In this document: positions 52,193 to 59,437 of the stretch, in pieces
How the letters are laid out: every line of letters begins with the position of its first letter
How positions within the stretch are numbered: position 1 is the stretch's first letter
Assembly: GCA_905181825.1 (NCBI GenBank)
Contig: CAJIZJ010000044.1
Span: 1-64,000 of the forward strand
DNA: 64,000 nt
Direction: 5' to 3'
From: an uncultured Flavobacteriaceae bacterium
GTDB taxonomy: Bacteria > Bacteroidota > Bacteroidia > Flavobacteriales > Flavobacteriaceae
Translations under genes and position numbers: made by a program
Notes under the pieces: model-generated
Seen by the model: only the letters and a program-made list of their open reading frames with translations
Database searches by the model: none
Told to the model about the DNA's origin: nothing

Positions 52193-53131
52193 TTAGTAAG
52201 TAAACACTAAGTACAAAAATAGTCCATAAATAAAAACCAAGGTAAAGCCTTCTGTTTTTTTAATTTCATGTCGTTTCAACAGCAATGCCAATGGCAGTAA
52301 AACTGCTGCAAAGACCAACATCCAAATTAAGTCCCTAGAAATAATTAAAGGATCTTCAACAATAATTGGCTTAATCATGGCTGTTAATCCTAGTACAGAT
52401 CCTATATTAAATATATTTGAGCCAATTAAATTACCTAAAGAAATTGCTTTTTCATTTCGAACTATGGCCATAACTGAAGCTGCAAGTTCAGGAACGCTTG
52501 TGCCAACGGCAATAATAGACACCGAAATTACTGCTTCGCTTACCCCTATTTCTTGAGCGATTACAACGGCACCTTTGACAAGCCAATCCGAACCAAAATA
52601 CAAGGCAATAGCCCCTATTAGCAGCCAAATTCCTATTTTAAAATTTGAGATCACTGTTAATTCATCTATGGAATCATCAGGCTCAGAGCCATTAGATTTT
52701 CTTAAAACCAAAATGATAAAAATAATTAATCCTGTAAATAAAATAGCACCTTCAACAGCCGAGAGTTGATTGTCATTAGATAAAAAATAATAAAACAGCA
52801 TTGAAAATAACATTAGAACAGGCCAATGAAACCTATAAAATGTTTTATCTACATAGATTGTTCCTATCAAGGCAGTAATCCCGAGAACCAATCCTATATT
52901 AGCTATATTAGAACCAACCACGTTATTAATTGCAATAGAAGGAGACCCATTTAAAGCGGCATTTAAGCTTACTAATAGCTCTGGAAGCGAGGTAGCGAAG
53001 GAGACAACAGTCAACCCAATAACCATTTTAGAAACATTGAGCTTAAGCGATAAAGCTACAGAAGCACGCACCAAGAAGTCACCTCCGACAACAAGGTTCC
53101 CAAACCCCAACAACATCAAAACAACATCCAT
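52193..53131 (-). CDS. Calcium/sodium antiporter (CaCA family, YrbG-like)
   Basis: A 312-aa inner-membrane exchanger with about ten membrane segments. Two inverted alpha-repeats carry the ion-binding residues: SFATSLPELLVSL with GSNIANIGLVLG in the first, and AVGTSVPELAASV with GSNIFNIGSVLG in the second. The match to bacterial CaCA proteins such as E. coli YrbG is clear. The direction of transport is likely Ca2+ export driven by Na+ or H+. It is monocistronic and divergent from the 51-aa gene. Confidence 0.94.
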   Translation of the reverse strand: MDVVLMLLGFGNLVVGGDFLVRASVALSLKLNVSKMVIGLTVVSFATSLPELLVSLNAALNGSPSIAINNVVGSNIANIGLVLGITALIGTIYVDKTFYRFHWPVLMLFSMLFYYFLSNDNQLSAVEGAILFTGLIIFIILVLRKSNGSEPDDSIDELTVISNFKIGIWLLIGAIALYFGSDWLVKGAVVIAQEIGVSEAVISVSIIAVGTSVPELAASVMAIVRNEKAISLGNLIGSNIFNIGSVLGLTAMIKPIIVEDPLIISRDLIWMLVFAAVLLPLALLLKRHEIKKTEGFTLVFIYGLFLYLVFTY

Positions 53132-53208
53132 ATTCTATTTTTTTACGAAGATAAATCTAAGATATTAAATTTGCTTATATTTATATGAAGAATTTCTATT
53201 TTTGAACA

Positions 53209-53364
53209 ATGAACTCACAAATATTTTTTAAGGTCCTGGCAAAAGTTAATAAGATGCTACTTCCTAGCTTAACAAAAAAACAAGTAGATCTCTCTAAAGC
53301 AACTAAATTACAAATGGCTTTGTTTGGCTGGCGACTGTATGTCACTAAAAAAGCACTGGACTAG
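53209..53364 (+). CDS. Conserved-looking 51-aa basic protein
   Basis: A short gene, 51 residues, ATG to TAG. It is basic (10 Lys, 1 Arg) and amphipathic, with pattern FFKVLAKVNKMLLPSLTKK, then DLSKATKLQMALFGWRLYVTKKALD. Very similar short proteins next to unrelated genes in Flavobacteriaceae are, as I recall, often listed as SsrA-binding-protein-like; it does not contain the SmpB fold and I would not transfer that name. Codon usage is like its neighbours. It is divergent from the CaCA exchanger, and its stop overlaps the convergent apt stop by 4 bp. Confidence 0.7.
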   Translation: MNSQIFFKVLAKVNKMLLPSLTKKQVDLSKATKLQMALFGWRLYVTKKALD

Positions 53365-53876
53365 TAGCTTACTGCTGCAAAAACGGGGTGTGCTGCAATT
53401 TTTTTAACCCCTTGAAGAAAGTCAATTTTCATGATAAAATTACATTGCACAATTTGGCCTCCTGCTGATTCTATCATTTTACAAACCGCTTCGGCAGTTC
53501 CTCCAGTAGCCAATACATCGTCGTGAATAAGAACCTTATCTCCTTTTTGGATGGCGTCTTTATGCATTTCTAATACATCAGAACCATATTCTAAATCATA
53601 AGACTGTGAAACCACCTTTCGGGGTAGTTTTCCAGATTTTCGAACAGGTATAAAAGGAACTTTAAGCGCTTGTGCTAACAACATCCCAAAGAAAAAACCA
53701 CGTGCCTCTATAGCCACTACCTTATCTACCTTTTTCGTTAGCAACTGAGATAGTAACAATTCCAAACATTCAGCAACCCCTTCTGGACTCTGTAGTAGAG
53801 ATGTAATATCCTTAAAGTGAATGCCCTCTTTTGGAAAATTAGGCACATCCTGAATGTATGATTTTAGTGAATTCAT
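53361..53876 (-). CDS. apt: Adenine phosphoribosyltransferase
   Basis: Salvages adenine to AMP using PRPP. The protein is 171 aa, single type I PRTase fold. The PRPP-binding loop is VLIHDDVLATGGTAEA with two adjacent acidic residues. The N-terminal HFKDITSLLQSP is the family's hood region and the flexible loop is FIPVRKSGKLPRK. Length is typical. It is monocistronic, downstream of the tRNA-Arg region on the same strand. The convergent 51-aa gene overlaps its stop. Confidence 0.97.
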   Translation of the reverse strand: MNSLKSYIQDVPNFPKEGIHFKDITSLLQSPEGVAECLELLLSQLLTKKVDKVVAIEARGFFFGMLLAQALKVPFIPVRKSGKLPRKVVSQSYDLEYGSDVLEMHKDAIQKGDKVLIHDDVLATGGTAEAVCKMIESAGGQIVQCNFIMKIDFLQGVKKIAAHPVFAAVSY

Positions 53877-53984
53877 AGAAAAATAAAAAATGGCAGTTAT
53901 TATTTAATAGTTTTAAACGCTAGAGTCTGATTTTAACGGTACGAGCTTGCCCAAATATAAGAAAATTGACCGTATGGTTTAAAC

Positions 53985-54023
53985 AAAAAAAGGAACTACA
54001 TTTCTGTAATTCCTTTTGTGACC
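53985..54023 (-). repeat. Second copy of the tRNA-Arg 3' flank (terminator-bearing)
   Basis: Bases 53985-54023 match 54277-54314 across the A-tract, the hairpin GGAACTACA...TTCC and TTTGTGACC, with about one substitution and one length difference. On the minus strand the right end still reads GGGTCAC, close to the tRNA's AAGGTCAC end, but the rest of the tRNA is absent. Confidence 0.7.
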
Positions 54024-54276
54024 CAAGCTTACGAAAGTTCAAACTTTGTTGAGGATTTCAGACACTTTTAATGCTATAAATTTAAATCCTAAAACATACC
54101 CGTAAATAATAGTTAAAGCTGATTCAAATAGGGATTCAATATGTGATTCCTAGATTAAAACAAGTTGAAGATGCATCTGACGAAATGCCAAGAAAGTTTG
54201 AAATAGAAATAATTGATTCCTTGAGCAGATATTCAGATAAAGAGTTAGACAAAGCAGTATAAAGTGTACAATAAAT

Positions 54277-54304
54277 AAAAAAGGAACTACATTTCTGTAA
54301 TTCC
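54277..54304 (-). terminator. Terminator of tRNA-Arg
   Basis: The imperfect stem GGAAcTACA/TGTAaTTCC with a TTTC loop is followed on the minus strand by a run of Ts, right after the tRNA 3' end. Confidence 0.7.
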
Positions 54305-54309
54305 CTTTG

Positions 54310-54383
54310 TGACCTTGACAGGATTCAAACCTGTAACCTCTTGAGCCGTAATCAAGTGCACTATTCAGTTATGCTACAAGGCC
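54310..54383 (-). tRNA. tRNA-Arg (anticodon ACG) with A19/U56 swap
   Basis: A 74-nt tRNA with no encoded CCA. Acceptor GGCCTTG/CAAGGTC (one G-U), anticodon stem CTTGA/TCAAG with loop TTACGGC (anticodon ACG, to be deaminated to inosine by TadA), and T-stem ACAGG/CCTGT. Two nearly invariant bases differ: the D-loop reads AACTGAATA with A at position 19 instead of G, and the T-loop reads TTTGAAT with U at 56 instead of C. The two changes would replace the G19-C56 tertiary pair by A19-U56. Promoter and terminator are intact, so it is likely expressed. Confidence 0.95.
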
Positions 54384-54395
54384 ATTTTGAGGGTG

Positions 54396-54424
54396 CAAAT
54401 ATAAGGTAATAATCTTTTTATCAA
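54396..54424 (-). promoter_or_regulatory. Promoter of tRNA-Arg
   Basis: On the minus strand TTG (54424-54422), 18-bp spacer and TATATTTG (54403-54396), a full consensus match about 13 bp upstream of the tRNA. Confidence 0.8.
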
Positions 54425-54452
54425 AAGAATATAGCATCAATTTCAAAAAACT

Positions 54453-54460
54453 TACTTTTG
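54453..54460 (+). promoter_or_regulatory. -7 element of the MBL-rhodanese gene
   Basis: TACTTTTG, 26 bp before the ATG at 54487; no clear -33. Confidence 0.35.
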
Positions 54461-54486
54461 TCTGTATACAATAATAATATTCTGTC

Positions 54487-55899
54487 ATGAAAATCGAACA
54501 AATCTACACAAGCTGTTTGGCTCAAGGCGCCTACTATATCGAATCTAATGGAGAGGTTGCCATTATAGACCCCTTAAGAGAAACTCAACAATATGTAGAT
54601 AAAGCAAAGGCTAACAATGCTGTGATTAAGTTTGTTTTTGAAACACATATTCATGCTGATTTTGTATCCGGACATTTAGATTTAGCAAAAAAAACTGGCG
54701 CGACCATTGTGTATGGTCCTAACGCAAACACTGTTTTTGATTGTTATAATGCATCCGACAATGAAGAATTTAAAATTGGAAACATCACATTAAAAGCATT
54801 GCATACCCCTGGGCATACGTTAGAGTCTGTAACTTATTTACTCATTGATAAAAACGGCAAAAATCATGCTATATTCACGGGTGACACACTGTTTCTTGGC
54901 GATGTAGGAAGACCAGACTTAGCTATTAAGTCTGACCTTACAGAAAAAGATTTGGCGGGAATGCTATTTAAATCTTTACGCACCAAAATTATGCCCTTAG
55001 ACGATTCTATAGTTGTATACCCTGCTCACGGAGCAGGATCCGCTTGTGGAAAAAATTTGAGTAAAGAAACAGTAGGCACAGTAGGGAATCAAAAAAAAAC
55101 CAACTACGCCTTGCGTGCAAACATGACTAAAGACGAGTTTGTAAAAGAAGTCTTAAATGGGATCGGCAAAGCGCCTCAATATTTTTCCAAAAACGCAAAA
55201 TTGAATCAATCGGGATATTCTGAATTAGAGGAAGTCCTAAAAAAAGGTAACATCCCCCTTTCAGTATCTGAATTTGAATCTCATGCAGTAAAAGAAAATA
55301 TTCTTGTATTGGATGTTCGGACCCAAAAAGACTTCATAGATAGTCATATTCCCGGTTCTCTTTTCATTGGACTTAATGGCGGATTTGCGCCTTGGGTAGG
55401 CGCGCTAATAAGTGACATCAAACAACCTATACTTTTGGTAGTTCCTGAAGGCAAATCCGAAGAGGCTGTTACACGCTTAGCTCGTGTTGGGTATGACTAC
55501 GCTCTTGGGTATCTAGAAGGCGGTATGGAAGCTTGGATCGCTGCAGGAAAAATAAGTGACAAACTAACTTCTATCTCTTCATTAGAGTTTGAGCAACGTA
55601 CTAAAAAACAAACGCTTTCAGTTTTGGATGTTCGAAAGAAAGGGGAATATGATACCATGCATTTAAAGCTAGACGGCTTGCAACACTTATCTTTAGACCA
55701 AATTAATCATAGATTAGATCAGATAGACACACAGAAAACGTATTATATTCATTGTGCAGGAGGGTATCGTTCTGTGATTGCAGCATCGATCCTAAAAGCA
55801 AATAGATTTCATAATGTGATTGATATTGCTGGTGGATTTGCAGCTATCAAAAAAACCGAATTAAGTTTATCAGAATCTATATGCCCGTCAACACTATAG
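54487..55899 (+). CDS. Persulfide dioxygenase-like MBL hydrolase fused to two rhodanese domains
   Basis: A 470-aa protein. Residues 1-240 are a metallo-beta-lactamase fold with H54-x-H56-x-D58...H63 (THIHADFVSGH), then LHTPGHTLES, FTGDTLFLGDVGRPDL and VYPAHGAGSACGK. This pattern is that of ETHE1/persulfide dioxygenase, which oxidises glutathione persulfide to sulfite. Rhodanese 1 (about 270-360) has no Cys in its active loop (VVPEGKSEEA). Rhodanese 2 (about 370-470) has Cys423 in IHCAGGYRS and so should be able to transfer sulfur. Together they suggest sulfide detoxification. It is monocistronic. Confidence 0.93.
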   Translation: MKIEQIYTSCLAQGAYYIESNGEVAIIDPLRETQQYVDKAKANNAVIKFVFETHIHADFVSGHLDLAKKTGATIVYGPNANTVFDCYNASDNEEFKIGNITLKALHTPGHTLESVTYLLIDKNGKNHAIFTGDTLFLGDVGRPDLAIKSDLTEKDLAGMLFKSLRTKIMPLDDSIVVYPAHGAGSACGKNLSKETVGTVGNQKKTNYALRANMTKDEFVKEVLNGIGKAPQYFSKNAKLNQSGYSELEEVLKKGNIPLSVSEFESHAVKENILVLDVRTQKDFIDSHIPGSLFIGLNGGFAPWVGALISDIKQPILLVVPEGKSEEAVTRLARVGYDYALGYLEGGMEAWIAAGKISDKLTSISSLEFEQRTKKQTLSVLDVRKKGEYDTMHLKLDGLQHLSLDQINHRLDQIDTQKTYYIHCAGGYRSVIAASILKANRFHNVIDIAGGFAAIKKTELSLSESICPSTL

Positions 55900-55987
55900 T
55901 ATTGAAAATGGAACAAATAAATTGCACTTAAAAGCAATTTCGATCAATCTTCCCAAGATGAAGTAGTGAAATTAAAATAGTTAATCC

Positions 55988-56263
55988 TTAAGTGATTTCA
56001 GCACTCAACCCAAGCTGTAACAACTTACTACACAAAGGATCTAGCTCATCGTACACACCCGTTTTTACTGTACATTTACCCTTGTAATGAACTAGAAGTG
56101 CACATTGCTCGGCCTGCTCATGAGAATGACTACAAATAGCGACTAGTGAATCGATTACATGATCAAAAGTATTTACATCATCATTAAAAAGAACGATTTC
56201 ATTTAAGTGCCCTTCTTCAGTTAATGTATCAAACTGTTCACTGATTTTTTCTTTTGTACTCAT
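55988..56263 (-). CDS. clpS: ATP-dependent Clp protease adaptor ClpS
   Basis: A 91-aa adaptor delivering N-end-rule substrates to ClpAP/ClpCP. The region VLFNDDVNTFDHVIDSLVAIC has the D-D-x-x-T-x-x-x-V signature that forms the binding pocket for N-terminal bulky residues, and the later HSHEQAEQCALLVHYKGKCTVKTG matches family. The start is ATG 56263. The frame extends to 56293, overlapping prmA's stop. It is the last gene of the DUF1599-to-clpS operon. Confidence 0.95.
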   Translation of the reverse strand: MSTKEKISEQFDTLTEEGHLNEIVLFNDDVNTFDHVIDSLVAICSHSHEQAEQCALLVHYKGKCTVKTGVYDELDPLCSKLLQLGLSAEIT

Positions 56264-56265
56264 AA

Positions 56266-57102
56266 TTAATTCACGAATTTTAAAGCTACCCAATTGTTTC
56301 GAGTACGTTTTGTTTCGAGCTTAAGACCTAATTTTTGACAACTTGCTTCAATAAGCGCGCAGTCGGAATTATAAAACCCACTTAAAAATAGGGAAGAATT
56401 TTTATTTAAACAAGCTACATAAGTACTTAAGTCATTTAATAATATATTCCGATTGATATTTGCTATAATTACATCATATTGTTTGCCTTCAAGTAAAGAG
56501 GCATCTCCTTCTAAAACAATAATCTGATTACAATCATTTCTGGAGATGTTTTCTAAACTATTTAAATAGCACCAGTTGTCGATATCTATCGCTTCTACTT
56601 TTGGAGCTCCTTTTTTCATAGCCAAAATAGCGAGAATTCCGGTACCACATCCCATGTCTAAAACAGACTTATTGGTGAAATCAGATGCTAAAATATGCTC
56701 AATCATCATATGTGTTGTTTCATGATGACCAGTCCCAAAACTCATTTTGGGTTCGATTATAATATCATATTTAACTTCAAAAGGTTCGTGAAATGGGGCA
56801 CGAATAGCGCATTGATCTCCGACCACTATAGGGTTAAAGTTTTTTTCCCACTCTGCATTCCAATTAGTTTGCGCAATGGTCTCAAAGGTAAAAGTAATTT
56901 TAAATTCTTCAGAACTTAAAATATAAATTGACTCTAAAATAGACTCTGAATGCCCCCCCTCTTGAATGTAAGCAATAACCCCATCAGGCGTTTCTACGAA
57001 ACTTTCAAAACCCGCATAACCTAACTCCGCGATTAAAATTTCGGTACCTGGCTGAACGGGTTCAACTTTAAAAGTATATCCGATGTAGATAGAGTCTGCC
57101 AA
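56266..57102 (-). CDS. prmA: Ribosomal protein L11 methyltransferase
   Basis: Trimethylates several amino groups of ribosomal protein L11. The protein is 278 aa, with a small N-terminal substrate-recognition domain and a SAM-binding domain: motif I is VLDMGCGTGILAILAMKKG, and the methylation-site region is IIANINRNILL. The PKMSFGTGHHETTHMMI segment is the family's hallmark. The neighbourhood (tpiA before, clpS after, gaps of 2 bp) is one tight transcript. Confidence 0.96.
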   Translation of the reverse strand: MADSIYIGYTFKVEPVQPGTEILIAELGYAGFESFVETPDGVIAYIQEGGHSESILESIYILSSEEFKITFTFETIAQTNWNAEWEKNFNPIVVGDQCAIRAPFHEPFEVKYDIIIEPKMSFGTGHHETTHMMIEHILASDFTNKSVLDMGCGTGILAILAMKKGAPKVEAIDIDNWCYLNSLENISRNDCNQIIVLEGDASLLEGKQYDVIIANINRNILLNDLSTYVACLNKNSSLFLSGFYNSDCALIEASCQKLGLKLETKRTRNNWVALKFVN

Positions 57103-57104
57103 AT

Positions 57105-57854
57105 TTAAAATGCGTTTATGATGGCTGTAAATTGAGTCACATCCAATGCAGCTCCTCCAATTAATCCTCCATCAACATCTGCTTTTGAAAAAATCTCTTT
57201 TGCATTTGCTGGTTTTACACTTCCTCCATAAAGAATTGAGACCTCAGCTGCTAAACCTGAAGAGTATTTATTTGCAATCGTTTGACGTATAAAATTATGC
57301 ATATCCTGTGCTTGTTCTGGCGAAGCTGTTTCTCCAGTTCCAATGGCCCATACTGGCTCATAAGCTAAGACAATTTGTTCCCAAGCTGAAGCTGGTAAAT
57401 GGAATAATGCATTCTTAATTTGACCTTCCACGATTGCTTCCTCATTTCCAGATTTACGATCAGCTAATTCCTCACCAAAGCAAAAAATAACACGTATGTT
57501 GTGCTGTAACGCAGCATCTACTTTTTTTGCTAAAAGTGCATCTGTTTCACCAAAATAAGCACGACGCTCACTGTGTCCTAAGATGACTGTCTGAACACCA
57601 ACACCTTTAAGCATCGCCGCACTCACCTCTCCTGTGTAGGCACCATTTTCAGCATAATGCATGTTTTGAGCCGCAACAGTAATCTGGCTTCCTTTTAGTG
57701 AGTTTGAAGAGGATAACAGACTTGTAAAAGGAGGTGCTATGATAACCTCTGTTTGTGAATGGGTGTGCTGCTCTAAAAGTTTAGAAACTAAAAGTTCTGA
57801 ATCGACATAGTCGTTATTCATTTTCCAATTTCCTGCTACAATTTGTTTTCTCAT
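57105..57854 (-). CDS. tpiA: Triose-phosphate isomerase
   Basis: Interconverts dihydroxyacetone phosphate and glyceraldehyde 3-phosphate in glycolysis. The protein is 249 aa, TIM barrel. The catalytic His is in ILGHSERR, the catalytic Glu in AYEPVWAIGTG, the substrate Lys in GNWKMN and the phosphate loop in LYGGSVKPAN. All active-site residues are present. Its start overlaps the stop of the thioredoxin-like gene by 4 bp. Confidence 0.98.
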   Translation of the reverse strand: MRKQIVAGNWKMNNDYVDSELLVSKLLEQHTHSQTEVIIAPPFTSLLSSSNSLKGSQITVAAQNMHYAENGAYTGEVSAAMLKGVGVQTVILGHSERRAYFGETDALLAKKVDAALQHNIRVIFCFGEELADRKSGNEEAIVEGQIKNALFHLPASAWEQIVLAYEPVWAIGTGETASPEQAQDMHNFIRQTIANKYSSGLAAEVSILYGGSVKPANAKEIFSKADVDGGLIGGAALDVTQFTAIINAF

Positions 57855-58339
57855 TTTAAATTATTTAAAAGTTTTTTATCGGTTGTTTCAATTGCGTTAA
57901 ATACCTTAATCCCTCCATCTTTGTCAATAATCAAGTAACGTGGAATCCAATCTAATCCTAAAAACGTGCCCAAAGCTCCTTTCCAGCCAGATTGCATGAA
58001 GTAATGTTCCCCTGAGATCTTTAATCGATCGATTCCCTTTTTCCAAGCAACTTGAGACTTGTCCAGTGACAAGAAAACAAAGTCAATTTCTTGGTGTGTT
58101 TCCTGTAGTTTTTTTACTCCAGGTAAGCCTTTTAGACAATCTTTACACCAAGAGGCCCATACGTCCACAAAAACGGCACTTCCTTTGTGTTTTTCTAAAA
58201 TGGATTTGAATGACACTGAATCTCCTTGCAAATTAATTAACTTATCATTTAACGCTTCTAATGAAAACTGAGTTTCATTTCTGTTTTGACAACTCAAAAC
58301 TGTAGTAATAAAAAGAGTAAATACTAGAATATGTTTCAT
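57851..58339 (-). CDS. Thioredoxin-like TlpA-family lipoprotein
   Basis: A 162-aa predicted lipoprotein (Cys17 in TVLSC) with a thioredoxin fold and WASWCKDC motif. This is the TlpA/ResA type of periplasmic disulfide reductase, acting in cytochrome c maturation or oxidative repair. Since the active pair is C-K-D-C rather than C-G-P-C, its redox potential may differ from that of TrxA. It overlaps tpiA by 4 bp and is in the DUF1599-to-clpS operon. Confidence 0.88.
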   Translation of the reverse strand: MKHILVFTLFITTVLSCQNRNETQFSLEALNDKLINLQGDSVSFKSILEKHKGSAVFVDVWASWCKDCLKGLPGVKKLQETHQEIDFVFLSLDKSQVAWKKGIDRLKISGEHYFMQSGWKGALGTFLGLDWIPRYLIIDKDGGIKVFNAIETTDKKLLNNLK

Positions 58340-58352
58340 ATTTTAATTTTTA

Positions 58353-59432
58353 TTAAGCGTTAATTTTAATTTTTGGATCCAAATACGTGTAAATAATATC
58401 AACTAAAATGTTTATGATTACAAAAGTAAGGGCAATTATTAAAACAGCCCCCATAATTACTGGCAAATCTAGGGTATTTAATGCATTTACGATTTCCTTT
58501 CCTAATCCGTTCCACGAAAATATATATTCCACAAAAACAGCACCTGCCAGTAAAGACGCAAACCAACCCGAAATAGCTGTAACTACTGGGTTTAAGGCAT
58601 TTTTCATGGCATGCTTTGTGATCACTTGAAACGGAGTCAATCCTTTGGCTCTTGCCGTGCGTATATAGTCTTGATTAAAAACTTCTAACAAGGAGTTACG
58701 CATCAATTGAGTAACCACTGCCAAAGGACGAATACCTAGAACCACAGCAGGTAATATTAAGTTTTTTATTTTTAAAACATTGGCCTCTCCAAAATCATCT
58801 AATTCATACAGGCTCCCCGTCATTTCTAAGCCCGTATATTCGTGCCATAAAAAACCAAATATCCAAGCAGCAAGTATAGCGCTAAAAAAAGAAGGCAAAC
58901 TCATTCCCAAAGTACTCACTACTAAAATAGACTTGTCGATCCATTGGTCCTTATAGAGTGCTGAAATTACACCAAAAAATAAACCAATAATTAACGCAAT
59001 ACAAATGGAAGCCACAGCCAGTATGATCGTATTTGGAAGTGTTTCGCTTAGTATCTGACTTACTTTTTTACCTTGTTTAGTGAAGGAGGTTCTCAAGTAA
59101 GGGTATTTTATAACAACGGTTGATTTTGAAGTATTAAAAAGTGCTTGGTAACTGTAGTCGTGAGATTTTAAAAAGGTGTAATTTTTTGGATCCTTAGAAT
59201 GAAAAGACAAAGGCGAAACATCATTTAGATAATATAAATATTGAGTCACCACTGGTTGGTCAAATCCATATTTTTGCTTTACAATTGCTAACTGGGCTTG
59301 GTCTTCATTTTGTCCCAGCATCATTTGAGCGGGATCACCTGGCAATACGTTAAAAAGAAAAAAGATAGCAGTAACCACTCCTAAGAGAGTCCAAAAAGCG
59401 TGCTGTATTTTTTTTAGTAAGTAGCGCCCCAA
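58353..59432 (-). CDS. DppB/OppB-type ABC transporter permease
   Basis: A 359-aa inner-membrane permease with about six membrane segments, a long periplasmic insertion (residues 60-130), and the ABC-binding EAA loop VFNQDYIRTARAKGLTPFQ. The N-terminus (FFLFNVLPGDPAQMMLGQ) is diagnostic of DppB-type peptide permeases. The start is TTG 59432, because no ATG or GTG lies between the upstream stop and the first membrane segment. No partner permease (DppC), ATPase or binding protein is in the operon or window, so its system is encoded elsewhere. Confidence 0.9.
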   Translation of the reverse strand: MGRYLLKKIQHAFWTLLGVVTAIFFLFNVLPGDPAQMMLGQNEDQAQLAIVKQKYGFDQPVVTQYLYYLNDVSPLSFHSKDPKNYTFLKSHDYSYQALFNTSKSTVVIKYPYLRTSFTKQGKKVSQILSETLPNTIILAVASICIALIIGLFFGVISALYKDQWIDKSILVVSTLGMSLPSFFSAILAAWIFGFLWHEYTGLEMTGSLYELDDFGEANVLKIKNLILPAVVLGIRPLAVVTQLMRNSLLEVFNQDYIRTARAKGLTPFQVITKHAMKNALNPVVTAISGWFASLLAGAVFVEYIFSWNGLGKEIVNALNTLDLPVIMGAVLIIALTFVIINILVDIIYTYLDPKIKINA

Positions 59433-59437
59433 ATCAA

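Larger units (their letters stand above)
53877..54309. other. Intergenic region with duplicated tRNA-Arg 3' flank and gene remnants
   Basis: These 433 bases hold no defensible gene. A copy of the terminator that follows tRNA-Arg lies at 53985-54023. Between the copies are a plus-strand open frame of 49 codons (54113-54262, no ATG start, ending DKELDKAV) and a minus-strand frame of 36 codons (54039-54149, protein-like GFKFIALKVSEILNKV end). Either may be remnants of lost genes. The pattern suggests an old insertion next to the tRNA. Confidence 0.4.

Noticed and set aside
54113-54262. 49-codon plus-strand frame near tRNA-Arg as a gene
   Set aside because: No start codon at the opening, no promoter, and it lies between duplicated flank copies; best seen as a remnant.
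55919-55940. AAATTGC/GCAATTT hairpin after the MBL-rhodanese gene as a terminator
   Set aside because: Stem is AT-rich with an eight-base loop and no T-tract; not strong enough to list.
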